Assembly: GCA_017478625.1 (NCBI GenBank)
Contig: JAFVDF010000016.1
Location: forward strand, 158,787-222,786
DNA from: Alloprevotella sp.
GTDB taxonomy: Bacteria > Bacteroidota > Bacteroidia > Bacteroidales > Bacteroidaceae
Length of the DNA: 64,000 nucleotides
Direction of reading: 5' to 3'
Of this stretch, positions 24,884 to 34,392 are shown piece after piece. The translations under genes were made by a program, and so were the position numbers. The notes under the pieces are model-generated. The model saw only the letters and a list, made by a program, of their open reading frames with translations. It searched no databases and was not told where the DNA came from. How positions within the stretch are numbered: the first letter of the stretch is position 1; each line of letters opens with the position of its first letter.

Positions 24884-27624
24884 TGGTAGCGGCGGAAGAG
24901 GGCTGTAACAATGTCGGACTCGGAGATGCTGCTGGGGAAGCCGTAGGCGGCAAGGACGGCGCGGTCGTTCTGCTGATGGGCGCGTCGGAGTTCGGGCGGC
25001 ATGGTTCGCGGGTCGTAGAGGTCGGCCAGCGTGGAGTCGGGGTATAAGGCGCGCGCATCGAGGATGGCTTGGGCGGTGGTTTCTATCCGTGCGGTCTGTT
25101 CGCTGGACACCTCGGGCCAAGGGAAGTTATTATACACTACATCCTTGGAATAGCGGTAATCGCTTTTTAAGCGGCCGCAGACGGCGCGCATCCACGCCAT
25201 GTGTACCGACGACATAAGCACGCCGAAATGGTAGAGCGTCGCATCGGGGATGATGAGCGTAGCGTTGGTTGAGACGAAGTCCTTACCAAGAAATCCCATA
25301 GGGATGTATGGGCGATTCTCTGAAGAAAGAGAAGGAATAAGTAAGAATGTTTCTGGATTGTTGGTTTCTCTAAACAGATGGGGCATATCTGCCAGCCTGC
25401 GAGTGGCTGCATCAGAACTGGCCAAGCGCATAGCGTGCACACGCTCCATACGTTGTAAGACAAGAGGCATAGCGCGTAACTCTGCGGGAGTGGCATCTTT
25501 AAGCCAAAGACAATAGCGTGGCTTGTTGTTAATATATTCTTTAGCCCCAACGAGTTGCTTTATGAATTTTTTTGCCTTGGGCTCTTCTCGTAGAAAGTCT
25601 TCTAATTCTGCCGCATCTATGATAAGATTTCCTCCGTCTGTGGGCTGATTCCCTTTCCTTATGGGAGGAATGTCTTCCAAAGGTCTGTTCCTGCTCCTAA
25701 TAAAGATATCGGGAGCATCCATAAGGTAGGCATTGATGTTCTTAACGGAAATTTTTTGTCCGTTGTCATATATGAATTTGTCAGACGGCGTAATTTGCGC
25801 ATAGCTAAATCCAATTATAACACAATGCACGTGGGCCGTGTTGTTTGCCTCGCTGTCCCAGCGGAAAGTACGGTGCGCAAAATCTATATGTAGTCCGTCT
25901 GCAAAAAGAGGTGCCCACAAGTTGGGTACTTGTTCGCCTTGACAAATGCTATTAGTAGATACAAATGCTGCGCGAATAGGGCTTCCTTTCATAAAGTCTG
26001 AGGCCTTTTTAAACCAGCCTGTGACATAGTCCATTTCACCTATGTTCCGCCACCTTGGCCCGAATAAATTGACCAAATCCCTATGCTGTTCGGGGCTCAT
26101 GTTATTTGCGCCGATAAAAGGAGGGTTACCAATTATATACAACTGCCCATTGTGTTCTGGGATGAGGCTCTGCCAGTCCATTTGGAGGGCGTTGCCTTCG
26201 TGGATGTTCGTGTAGGTTTTTAGTGGGAGGAAGTCGAGGTCTTGCTGGACTATGCGCTCGGTCTCTGCCATCATCTGATTTTCAGATATCCATAGGGCGG
26301 TGGTGGCTACGGCTACGGCGAAGTCGTTTATCTCTATGCCGTGGAACTGCTGGATGCTGACGCGAATAGGGTTCAGGCCCGCGCCCCACACTTTCTGCTC
26401 GCGGAAACGCTCGCGGATGGCTATGTTCTCCAGACGGCGCAGGGAAAGATACGTCTCGGTCAGGAAGTTTCCGCTGCCGCAAGCCGGATCGAAGAAAATG
26501 AGTGAGGCGAGTTTTTCCTGATAAGCGGTGAGCAGGCTGACGCGACGCTTCTCTATGCGCTCAGCCAGTATGGCGTCGAGTTCTGCGCGCAGGCTGTTGA
26601 GAAAGAGCGGGTCTATAACTTTGTGTATGTTCTCGATGCTGGTGTAGTGCATACCACCCTTGCGTCGCGTATCGGGGTTGAGCGTCGATTCGAATACCGC
26701 GCCGAATATCGTGGGCGATATTTCGCTCCAGTCGAAACCTTTGCTGGCATGTTCTACGAGTAATTCGCGCAGGCTGAACGTGAACTGCGGCACTTCGATA
26801 GACTCGCTGAAGAGTCCGCCGTTGGTATAGGGGAAGGCCTTAAGACTTTCTTTCAGATAGGGGGTTCGCTCGGCTTCGGGCGTATTGAGCACGTCGAACA
26901 ACTCCAAGAGGGCCGCGCGCAGGTCCTCAGAATTGCAGTGGGCGAGGTAGTCGTGAAACTGGTCGTGGCTAAAGATGCCCGCGTCCTCGGCGTAAAGGCA
27001 GAATACGAGCCTGACGCAAAGAATGTTGAGCCAGCGCTGGGCCTGCGGGCTGGGGTCGTTGTACTGCCGGAGCAGTTCGTCGTAGATTTTGCCCACGATT
27101 TCGCCAGCCTGCATACTGACTTGCATCTCGCGTTGCAGATGGGCGGCACCACTCTCTACGAGAAAGCGCAGACGGTAATATTCCTTGCCCAAATCCTTGA
27201 GGAAAATCTGCTGAGGCTCCGCGTGGGGCTGCTCCATGTCATAGACGAGAAATTCGGCAAAATTACACGTCACGATATAGCGAGGGTGCTGCGAGAGCGG
27301 TAGTCCGAGCACGTAGCGACGCGCCTGCTCAAACGGCGTCAGTTCTATACCTCCGCTCTGCCTGATAGGCTCGCGCAGGTTGCGGCCAAGGCTTTTTTGC
27401 TCGATAAGTACCTTGGTGGAGGGGATATGTGCGTCGATGAAGTTGGTCGTATCGACCTTTACTTGTTCTTCATAACGTATGAAGGTAGATGGATTGGGAA
27501 TGCCGAAAACTTCTGCGAGCAGTTCGGTCCAAAACACCTGCGAGTCGCCCTTCTCATAGCCGCGTCCCTGCCAACGTCGGGCAAACGCGGCTGCTGCCTT
27601 AGCCTGTTGTTTGTTGCTCTTCAT
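24856..27624 (-). CDS. MmeI-like type IIL restriction-modification enzyme
   Basis: A single-chain enzyme that cuts and N6-adenine-methylates DNA. The 922-aa length is nearly that of MmeI (919). The N-terminal PD-(D/E)xK nuclease is visible as D64 with E75-Q-K77 (FIDAHIPSTKVLIEQK). A helical spacer covers about 160-340. The SAM-binding motif DPACGSGNF is at 379-387 and the catalytic NPPF at 500-503, the gamma-type amino-methyltransferase order. The target-recognition domain and C-terminal region follow (about 620-922). All key residues seem intact, so it is probably active. One polypeptide recognises, cuts and modifies, so no partner gene is needed. It starts 12 bp after the antiporter gene ends. 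Confidence 0.88.
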   Translation of the reverse strand: MKSNKQQAKAAAAFARRWQGRGYEKGDSQVFWTELLAEVFGIPNPSTFIRYEEQVKVDTTNFIDAHIPSTKVLIEQKSLGRNLREPIRQSGGIELTPFEQARRYVLGLPLSQHPRYIVTCNFAEFLVYDMEQPHAEPQQIFLKDLGKEYYRLRFLVESGAAHLQREMQVSMQAGEIVGKIYDELLRQYNDPSPQAQRWLNILCVRLVFCLYAEDAGIFSHDQFHDYLAHCNSEDLRAALLELFDVLNTPEAERTPYLKESLKAFPYTNGGLFSESIEVPQFTFSLRELLVEHASKGFDWSEISPTIFGAVFESTLNPDTRRKGGMHYTSIENIHKVIDPLFLNSLRAELDAILAERIEKRRVSLLTAYQEKLASLIFFDPACGSGNFLTETYLSLRRLENIAIRERFREQKVWGAGLNPIRVSIQQFHGIEINDFAVAVATTALWISENQMMAETERIVQQDLDFLPLKTYTNIHEGNALQMDWQSLIPEHNGQLYIIGNPPFIGANNMSPEQHRDLVNLFGPRWRNIGEMDYVTGWFKKASDFMKGSPIRAAFVSTNSICQGEQVPNLWAPLFADGLHIDFAHRTFRWDSEANNTAHVHCVIIGFSYAQITPSDKFIYDNGQKISVKNINAYLMDAPDIFIRSRNRPLEDIPPIRKGNQPTDGGNLIIDAAELEDFLREEPKAKKFIKQLVGAKEYINNKPRYCLWLKDATPAELRAMPLVLQRMERVHAMRLASSDAATRRLADMPHLFRETNNPETFLLIPSLSSENRPYIPMGFLGKDFVSTNATLIIPDATLYHFGVLMSSVHMAWMRAVCGRLKSDYRYSKDVVYNNFPWPEVSSEQTARIETTAQAILDARALYPDSTLADLYDPRTMPPELRRAHQQNDRAVLAAYGFPSSISESDIVTALFRRYQALISPTTE

Positions 27625-27636
27625 GTGTCAGTCAGT

Positions 27637-29928
27637 TTATTCTTTCTTTTCTGCGATTTCTGCAAGACGCTTCAGGGCGGCATTATCGCCTGCCACCCAA
27701 AGGCGGTCTCCGACTTGGATGACACGGCTGGCCTGTGCCATTTCGATAGTGTCATCGCCTTCTTCCTGACTTTCGAAGCCTACGACGAGGCAGTCGTAAC
27801 GGTCGCGGATATGGCTTTCGCTCAGCGGAAGGCCTGCAAGAGGCGACAGCGCCGAGATGTGTACGCTTCGGACGGAGAGAGGCTCTACGGCGAGGGCACT
27901 CTGATCCTGCGCTACGCTTGTCTTGACGCGTTGTACAAAGGCTTGCAGACTTTCGTCATTGCCCAGCACTTCGAGCTTATCATGTGGAAAGACGCGCGAG
28001 GTAGCCCTCGGCGTATGCAAGCGCTGACCACCGCGCACGATGGCTGCAATGAGTACACCGTCGGTCTGACCGATGCGGAGTTCCTGCAGTGTTTTTCCAC
28101 CCCAGGTACTGCCTTCGGGCAAAACTACCTCTGACAGGTGGATGTCGTGCTTGCTCAGCGCTACGGCATATTTGGGTCTTGAGGATTCCTGCTTGCGTTC
28201 ACGCAGATGGAGGTTGTCGCGGAAGATAAGTTCTAGTTGTCGGCTGGCACGTTTGATGAGTAGGGCAACGGGATTGGGAAATCCGATATTTTCACAGCAG
28301 AATAGCAATGTGATAAGTACAGAGGCGAGGATGTGCCAGTACCAGCGTGCAGGGCTCAGGAAGTTGAGTACATAATAGACTATTGAACAGACTAAGGCAA
28401 AGCGGACAAGTACCGTCAGCTGGAAGATACGGTAATTTAACTGTCTCGATTCCGTGCGCCATATATCCACTTGCTCTGAACCAAACTTCTTCATTACTAT
28501 GGGGCGCAGGAAGAGAGAACAGAGGCCTATGGTGAGGATACCACAGACCGCATTGCCGACCCAATGTCCAAAGATACCGCGCGATACGGGCAGAAGAGCA
28601 GAGAGCGAGAACGTCATCACAGTCAGGGCGAGGATGAGAAATACACCGCCAATCATTACTTGGCGTTGCAACATCTTCTGCCAAGGATGTCCGGGCTCTG
28701 TATCGGTCTGTACTTCGGGACGTTGCGAAAGGCGCAGTGCTACAGAGTCGGGCAGGTGGCTCTCTAAGAACGAATAGGCAGGCTCGGCAAAACGCATCAT
28801 ATAGGGCGTGAAAAATGTAGTTATGATGGACACGGCCACCACAATGGGGTATAGGAAGTCATGGGTTACGCCGAGCGAATGGCCTAGGGCCGCAAGGATA
28901 AAGGCGAACTCACCAATCTGCGCCAAGGAGAAACCGCACTGCATGGCTATTCGGAGTGACTGTCCCGATATGAGAAATGCCAGCGTGCCCAAGATGGCCT
29001 GCCCCAGTATGACGGCGAGGGTCAGCACGAGTATGGGCACAGCATATTGCACCAGGATTTGAGGATCTACGAGCATGCCGACGCTCACGAAGAAAATGGC
29101 GCTGAACAGGTCTTTAACGGGACCTACAACTTTCTCTATGCTTTCAGCTTCTACGGTCTCTGCAAGGATGCTTCCCATCATAAAAGCACCAAACGCGCTG
29201 GAGTAACCAGCCTGCACGGCCAAGACAACCATCAGAAAACATAGTCCTACGCTCACTACAAGGAGCGTCTCGCCACTAATCCACTTCGAATTGCGTCGCA
29301 GGGCTGTCGGAATGAGAAATATACCCACTATGAACCACACCGCGAAGAATACGCCGAGTTTTACAAAGCTCAGGACGAGTTCGCTGCCTGCGAAATGTTG
29401 GCTTACGGCCATAGCACTGAGCACTACCATAAGCAAGATTCCGAGGATGTCCTCAAGTACAAGCACGCTCAATACTATGCTGGCAAATTTGCGTTGTCGG
29501 AGTCCCAATTCGTCCAGCGACTTGAAGATGATAGCCGTAGAACTCATGGCCAGCATACCGCCCAAAAACAGGCTGTTCATACTGTCCCAGCCGAAGAGAT
29601 GGCCCACCGTGCTACCTACGCCTATCATAAACATCATGACGCATAGGGCCGCAACGACAGGCTTTATGCCCATCTTTACAATCTTCTTGAAACTGAATTC
29701 CAGACCCAAGGTAAACATAATGAAGATAACGCCAATCTCCGACCAGGTATCGATTCCGGCATGATCGGTTACGGAAGGCATATACGACATATGTGGGCCG
29801 GCCAAAAAGCCGGCTAAGATGTAGCCCAACACAAGGGGCTGCTTCAATCGCTTAAAGATGAGAGTGGTTACTCCTGCAACTACGAGTATAAGGGCTAAGT
29901 CGCGGACAAGACTCGGGAGGGTTTCCAT
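27637..29928 (-). CDS. CPA2 family monovalent cation:proton antiporter with TrkA-C domains
   Basis: An inner-membrane KefB/YbaL-type transporter that exchanges K+ or Na+ for protons. The 763-aa protein has about 12 transmembrane helices in residues 1-400 (PLVLGYILAGFLAGPH and FMLTLGLEFSFKKI-type CPA2 blocks), a second hydrophobic segment (about 430-560), and a cytoplasmic tail with two TrkA-C-like domains (LPEGSTWGGKTLQEL and LAGLPLSESHIRDRYDCLVVG). The Rossmann TrkA-N domain found in KefB/C is not obvious. It is followed 12 bp later by the MmeI-like gene, though a functional link is not implied. Confidence 0.88.
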   Translation of the reverse strand: METLPSLVRDLALILVVAGVTTLIFKRLKQPLVLGYILAGFLAGPHMSYMPSVTDHAGIDTWSEIGVIFIMFTLGLEFSFKKIVKMGIKPVVAALCVMMFMIGVGSTVGHLFGWDSMNSLFLGGMLAMSSTAIIFKSLDELGLRQRKFASIVLSVLVLEDILGILLMVVLSAMAVSQHFAGSELVLSFVKLGVFFAVWFIVGIFLIPTALRRNSKWISGETLLVVSVGLCFLMVVLAVQAGYSSAFGAFMMGSILAETVEAESIEKVVGPVKDLFSAIFFVSVGMLVDPQILVQYAVPILVLTLAVILGQAILGTLAFLISGQSLRIAMQCGFSLAQIGEFAFILAALGHSLGVTHDFLYPIVVAVSIITTFFTPYMMRFAEPAYSFLESHLPDSVALRLSQRPEVQTDTEPGHPWQKMLQRQVMIGGVFLILALTVMTFSLSALLPVSRGIFGHWVGNAVCGILTIGLCSLFLRPIVMKKFGSEQVDIWRTESRQLNYRIFQLTVLVRFALVCSIVYYVLNFLSPARWYWHILASVLITLLFCCENIGFPNPVALLIKRASRQLELIFRDNLHLRERKQESSRPKYAVALSKHDIHLSEVVLPEGSTWGGKTLQELRIGQTDGVLIAAIVRGGQRLHTPRATSRVFPHDKLEVLGNDESLQAFVQRVKTSVAQDQSALAVEPLSVRSVHISALSPLAGLPLSESHIRDRYDCLVVGFESQEEGDDTIEMAQASRVIQVGDRLWVAGDNAALKRLAEIAEKKE

Positions 29929-29946
29929 AGTGCAATATAGGGAAAA

Positions 29947-29982
29947 TCCTCGCGCCGAGCCAGCTGGCTATCGACGCGAGGA
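29947..29982 (-). terminator. Intrinsic terminator of pepT
   Basis: TCCTCGCG (29947-29954) pairs with CGCGAGGA (29975-29982), with an inner AGCCA/TGGCT stem. On the minus strand TTTTCCC follows. It lies between the pepT stop and the antiporter start. Confidence 0.8.
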
Positions 29983-30002
29983 GTGGATATCAATGAAACG
30001 AA

Positions 30003-31229
30003 TTACTTGGCCTGTTCTGCCGTAATCCGACAAATCTCGACAACGGTCTGCATAGCCTTTTCGAGGTTCGGAATGGGCAGGAACTCGTGAGGGCCGTGGA
30101 AGTTGAGACCACCTGCAAAAATGTTGGGGCAGGGGAGTCCCTTAAAGGATAATTGCGCGCCATCGGTGCCACCTCGGATAGCTTGGATGCGTGGGGTGAT
30201 ACCGATGCGCTCCATAGCTTCTTTGGCGATGGAAACGACATGAGGAACAGGATCTATCTGCTCTTTCATGTTATAATATTGGTCATAAATGCGCACGCTA
30301 ATGGTGTCGGCGCCATACTTACGGTTGAGTTCATCGGCCACCTTGCTGAAGAATGCTTTGCGCTGTTCGAATTTTTCGCGGTCATGGTCTCTGATGATAA
30401 AGCTCAAGTTGGCCTGCTCGCAGGAGGATTCTATGCCCAGACAATGGTAGAATCCTTCATAACCTTCCGTTTCTTCAGGTGTCTCCGAAGCAGGAAGTGC
30501 TGCGAGGAACTCCATGGCTACGCGCGTGGCATTACGCATTTTACCCTTGGCATAACCGGTGTGTACGCTTACTCCCGTGATCTGAACTTTAGCCCCTGCG
30601 GCATTGAAACATTCATATTCGAGTTCGCCTACATCTCCACCATCGATAGTATAAGCCCATTCGCACCCAAACTTTTCTACATCAAATTGATGTGCGCCAA
30701 GCCCGATTTCTTCGTCCGGATTGAAGCCTACGCGGATGCGTCCGTGCTCAATCTCGGGATGCTCCTGCAAATAAATCATAGCCTGCACAATGGCTGCGAT
30801 ACCGGCCTTGTCGTCTGCACCAAGAAGTGTGTGGCCGTCTGTGACAATAATGTCCTCGCCGATGTGTCGGAGCAATTCGGGGAATAGGGTAGGGCTTGTT
30901 ACCATACCATTCTCTTCCAAGACAATGTCATCTCCCTGATAGTTGCGCACAATATGGGGTTTTACGTTTTCTCCAGAGGCGTCGGGACTGGTATCCATGT
31001 GTGAGATGAAACCGATAGTGGGCACAGCCTTTGTCGTATTGGCTGGCAACGTGGCATAGAGATAGCCGTTGGATGTAAGTTCTACATCGGATAACCCGAT
31101 ATTTTCCAACTGGTCGCGAAGGAAACGCGCGAAAACAAGTTGCTTGTCTGTACTCGGAGTCTTGCCCGTGTCTTCGGCAGACTGCGTGTCAAACTTGACA
31201 TACTCTAGAAATCTGTCAACGATATTCAT
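30003..31229 (-). CDS. pepT: Peptidase T (tripeptide aminopeptidase)
   Basis: A cytoplasmic M20B zinc exopeptidase that removes N-terminal residues from tripeptides. The 408-aa protein shows the metal-ligand blocks [11 protein letters not shown] (His near residue 78), [12 protein letters not shown] (bridging Asp), GFNPDEEIG (catalytic and ligand Glu), [10 protein letters not shown] and the C-terminal [16 protein letters not shown] with the last His. The length is standard. It stands alone and diverges from the sigma-54-type regulator across about 207 bp that contain a perfect 15-bp palindrome. Confidence 0.95.
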   Translation of the reverse strand: MNIVDRFLEYVKFDTQSAEDTGKTPSTDKQLVFARFLRDQLENIGLSDVELTSNGYLYATLPANTTKAVPTIGFISHMDTSPDASGENVKPHIVRNYQGDDIVLEENGMVTSPTLFPELLRHIGEDIIVTDGHTLLGADDKAGIAAIVQAMIYLQEHPEIEHGRIRVGFNPDEEIGLGAHQFDVEKFGCEWAYTIDGGDVGELEYECFNAAGAKVQITGVSVHTGYAKGKMRNATRVAMEFLAALPASETPEETEGYEGFYHCLGIESSCEQANLSFIIRDHDREKFEQRKAFFSKVADELNRKYGADTISVRIYDQYYNMKEQIDPVPHVVSIAKEAMERIGITPRIQAIRGGTDGAQLSFKGLPCPNIFAGGLNFHGPHEFLPIPNLEKAMQTVVEICRITAEQAK

Positions 31230-31288
31230 GTCTGTATTTATTTTAAGGAGTTTACGAGATGTTTTGCTTATGCGAATTTAATGAAAAA

Positions 31289-31303
31289 CAGTGTGACACA
31301 CTG
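31289..31303. promoter_or_regulatory. Perfect 15-bp palindrome between pepT and the regulator
   Basis: CAGTGTG-A-CACACTG is symmetrical around 31296. Its ACAGTGTGA portion is shared with one of the palindromes at 13099-13153. A CATAATGGAATTTTC motif copy is adjacent (31308-31322). It is a candidate operator for either divergent gene. Confidence 0.5.
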
Positions 31304-31392
31304 ATTGCATAATGGAATTTTCTCATTTTTCAGAAAAAAGAATAGCCCCAAGGCTCAAAACCCTGAAAAGAATACTCCAATATGCCCAAAGT

Positions 31393-31423
31393 TTTGTTTT
31401 CCGACTCCAATACTTTATTTTCG
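31393..31423 (+). promoter_or_regulatory. Promoter of the regulator-lptE-secG operon
   Basis: TTTG (31393-31396), exactly 19 bases, then TATTTTCG (31416-31423), a TAnnTTCG variant of the -7 box. The predicted start lies only 7-10 bases before the ATG at 31437, implying a very short leader and supporting that start over the longer open frame from 31305. Confidence 0.7.
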
Positions 31424-31436
31424 CAAGACATTGGCT

Positions 31437-32651
31437 ATGACAACCGCAGAATTACAAAAACTAAAGCAGCGCTATGAGATAGTAGGCAACTACGAAGGCC
31501 TTCTACGTGCGCTTGATGTGGCTCTTAAAATTGCGCCCGTCGATTTGCCTGTTCTGATAGAAGGCGAGAACGGAGTCGGAAAGGAGATATTTCCACGTAT
31601 TATCCACGACTTTTCGCCAAGGAAAGGCAAGCGTTATTTGGCTGTAAACTGCGGGGCAATTCCCGAAGGTACTGTAGATTCGGAATTGTTTGGACACGAA
31701 CGTGGCGCCTTTACGGGGGCAGTTGAGAAGCGTGAGGGATATTTCAGCGTGGCCGATGGAGGAACATTGTTTCTTGATGAAGTGGGTGAACTACCACTTC
31801 AAACACAGGCCCGTCTGCTTCGTGTGCTTGAAACGCACGAATTTATTCCTGTGGGCTCCAGCGAAATTCGCACTACCAATGTGCGCATTGTGGCGGCCAC
31901 TAATGTGAATATGGAGAAGGCTGTAGAAGAGGGAAAATTTCGCGAAGATCTCTACTACCGTCTTAATGCGCTGACGGTAAAAGTGCCACCTTTGCGTGAG
32001 CGTGGCGAGGACATTGTGCTGTTGTTCCGTAAGTTTGCGCTTGAGATGAGCGAGAAATACCACATGCCTCCTATCCGTTTGGATGAGAGCGCACGTCAGT
32101 TGCTTATGGCATACGATTGGCCTGGAAATGTAAGGCAACTAAAAAATTTGGCCGAGAGTATGTCAGTGACATCAGAAGTTCGCGAACTCAATGCAGACCA
32201 ACTGGCAGGCTTTCTTCCTAAACGAAGCGGTGGAGGCCAACTTGTGGTGGCTCCAAAGGATAAGGGAGAACACTCGTTTGAATCGGAACGCGAGATACTA
32301 TACAAGATTCTTTTTGACTTGCGCCGTGATGTGACCGAACTCAAACGTACGGTCAGTGAAAAACTCGGACAAGATACACCGAAGGGCGAACCTACTTTTC
32401 ATACGGGTATAACAATACTTCCCACTCACTCCTCTCATCACAATCATGACGCTGTAGATGAAATCTCTGAAGCAGAAGAAGTGGAAGACAATACGCACTA
32501 CGAGTCGATAACCCTTGACGAACAGGAAAAAGAACTCATCCGACAGGCTCTGGAACAGACTCACGGGCATAGAAGCCTGGCCGCTGAAATGTTGGGAATA
32601 TCTGAGCGCACATTATATCGTAAGATTCGAAAATATGAACTTGACAACTAA
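31437..32651 (+). CDS. Sigma-54-type AAA+ transcriptional regulator
   Basis: An NtrC-family enhancer-binding ATPase that would activate sigma-54 RNA polymerase. From ATG 31437 the protein is 404 aa: an AAA+ domain directly at the N-terminus with Walker A GENGVGKE, the sigma-54 contact loop GAFTGA, Walker B GGTLFLDEVGEL, and a C-terminal Fis-type helix-turn-helix (LAAEMLGISERTLYRKIRKY). There is no receiver, PAS or GAF domain, so input must come from a partner or from abundance. It is the first gene of an operon with lptE, a TPR-like gene and secG; the lptE start lies inside its last codons. Confidence 0.92.
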   Translation: MTTAELQKLKQRYEIVGNYEGLLRALDVALKIAPVDLPVLIEGENGVGKEIFPRIIHDFSPRKGKRYLAVNCGAIPEGTVDSELFGHERGAFTGAVEKREGYFSVADGGTLFLDEVGELPLQTQARLLRVLETHEFIPVGSSEIRTTNVRIVAATNVNMEKAVEEGKFREDLYYRLNALTVKVPPLRERGEDIVLLFRKFALEMSEKYHMPPIRLDESARQLLMAYDWPGNVRQLKNLAESMSVTSEVRELNADQLAGFLPKRSGGGQLVVAPKDKGEHSFESEREILYKILFDLRRDVTELKRTVSEKLGQDTPKGEPTFHTGITILPTHSSHHNHDAVDEISEAEEVEDNTHYESITLDEQEKELIRQALEQTHGHRSLAAEMLGISERTLYRKIRKYELDN

Positions 32652-33156
32652 ACGATATTTTTGGGGGATAGGTGTGATGTTCCTTATACTTATGTTGCAA
32701 TCCTGTAGCGTAAGTTATAAGTTTACTGGAACGTCTATCAACTACGATATAATCAAAACGATTCAATTAGACAAGATTGTAAATCGTGCTCCCTATGGAT
32801 GGGCTCCTATGGAGGCAATGTTCAATAACAAACTCCAAGATATATTTGCCCAGCAGACACGACTTCGTCAGGTAAAGCGGGCCGGCGATCTCCATATAGC
32901 CGGCGAAATCACAGCCTATGATCAATTTAACAAGTCTATTTCATCAGATGGCTATTCTGCTCAAGTACAACTTCGCCTGACGGTTAATATCCGCTACGAA
33001 AATGTTAAGACAGGAGAGCATTGGGAGCGTCAGTTCTCTGCTACGTCACAATACGATTCCACACAGCAGTTGTCGGCTGTTCAAGAAAGTCTGGTAACTG
33101 AAATGATAGCTGACTTGACGGACCAAATATTCAATGCGACGGTTGCAAACTGGTAA
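32635..33156 (+). CDS. lptE: LPS-assembly lipoprotein LptE
   Basis: LptE is the outer-membrane lipoprotein that plugs LptD and completes delivery of lipopolysaccharide to the cell surface. I start at ATG 32635 (MNLTTKRYFWG), 17 bp inside the regulator's end; this places a lipobox LQSC after a hydrophobic stretch (about residues 10-24). The mature part has the Bacteroidetes LptE pattern (YKFTGTSINYDIIKTIQL, then LHIAGEITAYDQF and EHWERQFSA). LptD is encoded in the same window (43051-45912) but not adjacent. Confidence 0.85.
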   Translation: MNLTTKRYFWGIGVMFLILMLQSCSVSYKFTGTSINYDIIKTIQLDKIVNRAPYGWAPMEAMFNNKLQDIFAQQTRLRQVKRAGDLHIAGEITAYDQFNKSISSDGYSAQVQLRLTVNIRYENVKTGEHWERQFSATSQYDSTQQLSAVQESLVTEMIADLTDQIFNATVANW

Positions 33157-33165
33157 CTTAAAACT

Positions 33166-33906
33166 ATGGACCTCCTGCGCTATACTAATCATCCCGAATT
33201 GCTCACTCGAAGTACCTTGTTTCAACTTCGAGAGGAGGTAGCGCGTCATCCTTACTTCGTGCCAGCCCGTTTGCTTTATTTGCGTAATCTGTTCTTACTT
33301 CGCGATCCTGATTTTGGGCCAGAATTACGCAACGCGGCCCTTTTCGTGCCAGACAGGAATGTACTGTATCAATTTGTAGAGGGTGAAATTGTACCCGATG
33401 AGATTGAGACGAAAGACGTTATCAGTGTAAACAATCCACAGGAGCACTTCGAACTTCTGATTGATAATTTTATCGCAGCCGATGAGGTTGAGGAGGAAGG
33501 ACAGGATAAGCGTCCGACGGCTGTGGATGCTGTTGGAGACTATGCGTCTTATCTGATGCAGTTGGACGATATAGATGTGGCTCAATCTACAGCGGATACA
33601 GAAGCAAAGACGAATCATAGGATACAGTTACTCAACGATTTCATTGATACGGATAATCCTATCGAACTGGAAGATTCTCCTACCTATTCACCCAGTCTTG
33701 TAGATGAAGGAGAAGACCCTGATGCGCTCAACGAAGACTTTTTCACTGAAACTTTGGCAAGGATTTATACAAAACAAGGTCGTTACGATAAGTCTATGGA
33801 AATATTACGTAAACTAAATTTGGCTTATCCCGATAAAAATCCTTACTTTGCGGATCAAATGCGATTTTTGCAGAAACTCATCATAAACGATAATCATAAA
33901 AAATAA
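33166..33906 (+). CDS. Hypothetical protein with a TPR-like C-terminus
   Basis: A 246-aa cytoplasmic protein. The first ~60 residues are helical and Leu/Arg-rich (LLTRSTLFQLREEVARHPYFVPARLLYLRN), resembling half a TPR. An acidic, low-complexity middle follows (about 95-185), then one recognisable TPR-like helix pair (TETLARIYTKQGRYDKSMEILRKLNLAYP) at the C-terminus. Proteins of this shape commonly sit between lptE and secG in Bacteroidales; no specific function is known to me. It lies 9 bp after lptE and 8 bp before secG, so it is part of the operon. Confidence 0.8.
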   Translation: MDLLRYTNHPELLTRSTLFQLREEVARHPYFVPARLLYLRNLFLLRDPDFGPELRNAALFVPDRNVLYQFVEGEIVPDEIETKDVISVNNPQEHFELLIDNFIAADEVEEEGQDKRPTAVDAVGDYASYLMQLDDIDVAQSTADTEAKTNHRIQLLNDFIDTDNPIELEDSPTYSPSLVDEGEDPDALNEDFFTETLARIYTKQGRYDKSMEILRKLNLAYPDKNPYFADQMRFLQKLIINDNHKK

Positions 33907-33914
33907 ATAAGAAA

Positions 33915-34256
33915 ATGTATCAAGTCATTATTATCTTAGCCGTTATCGTGGCTGTATTGCTTACCTTGATTGTACTCATTCAGGAATCAAAGGGTGGAGG
34001 CTTGGCTTCAGGCTATCAAGGAGGCAACAATGTACTTGGCGTTCGTAAGACGACCGACTTTGTAGAAAAGGCCACTTGGACGCTTGCTGCGGCTCTTGTA
34101 GTTCTGAGTATATTGAGCGTTTATGCCACGCCGAAAGCCACGGACGCAACTACCGTAGTAAAGGAAATGAAGAATACGCCAGTTTTGCCTACACAGCAGA
34201 AAGCTACGGCACCCGTAGCCCCTCAGGCTCCAGCCCAGCAACCCGTAGCAGAATAG
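33915..34256 (+). CDS. secG: Preprotein translocase subunit SecG
   Basis: SecG is the small translocon subunit that assists SecYE. The 113-aa protein has two hydrophobic helices (about residues 2-22 and 52-72) separated by the conserved cytoplasmic loop QESKGGGLASGYQGGNNVLGVRKTTDF. A Pro/Ala/Gln-rich tail (about 90-113) is typical of Bacteroidetes SecG. It is the last gene of the operon, followed by a strong terminator. Confidence 0.94.
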   Translation: MYQVIIILAVIVAVLLTLIVLIQESKGGGLASGYQGGNNVLGVRKTTDFVEKATWTLAAALVVLSILSVYATPKATDATTVVKEMKNTPVLPTQQKATAPVAPQAPAQQPVAE

Positions 34257-34302
34257 CAGTAGATTCTTCTAATACTTTCTGGTGGAAGTAAAGCTACCAT
34301 AT

Positions 34303-34335
34303 AGGTGGGGACTTTTGAAAGTCCTCACCTTTTTC
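34303..34335 (+). terminator. Intrinsic terminator after secG
   Basis: A 13-bp stem AGGTGGGGACTTT with AAAGTCCTCACCT (one G-T pair) closed by a tiny loop and followed by TTTTTC. Confidence 0.9.
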
Positions 34336-34392
34336 TATGTCCATATTTAGGCTTTTTCCGTATATTCGCATATCGAAAAATAATTTGTCAGT

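Noticed and set aside
27637-29928. KefC-type glutathione-gated potassium channel
   Set aside because: The Rossmann KTN domain with a GxGxxG motif is not seen; TrkA-C-like tails only, so a general CPA2 antiporter call is safer.
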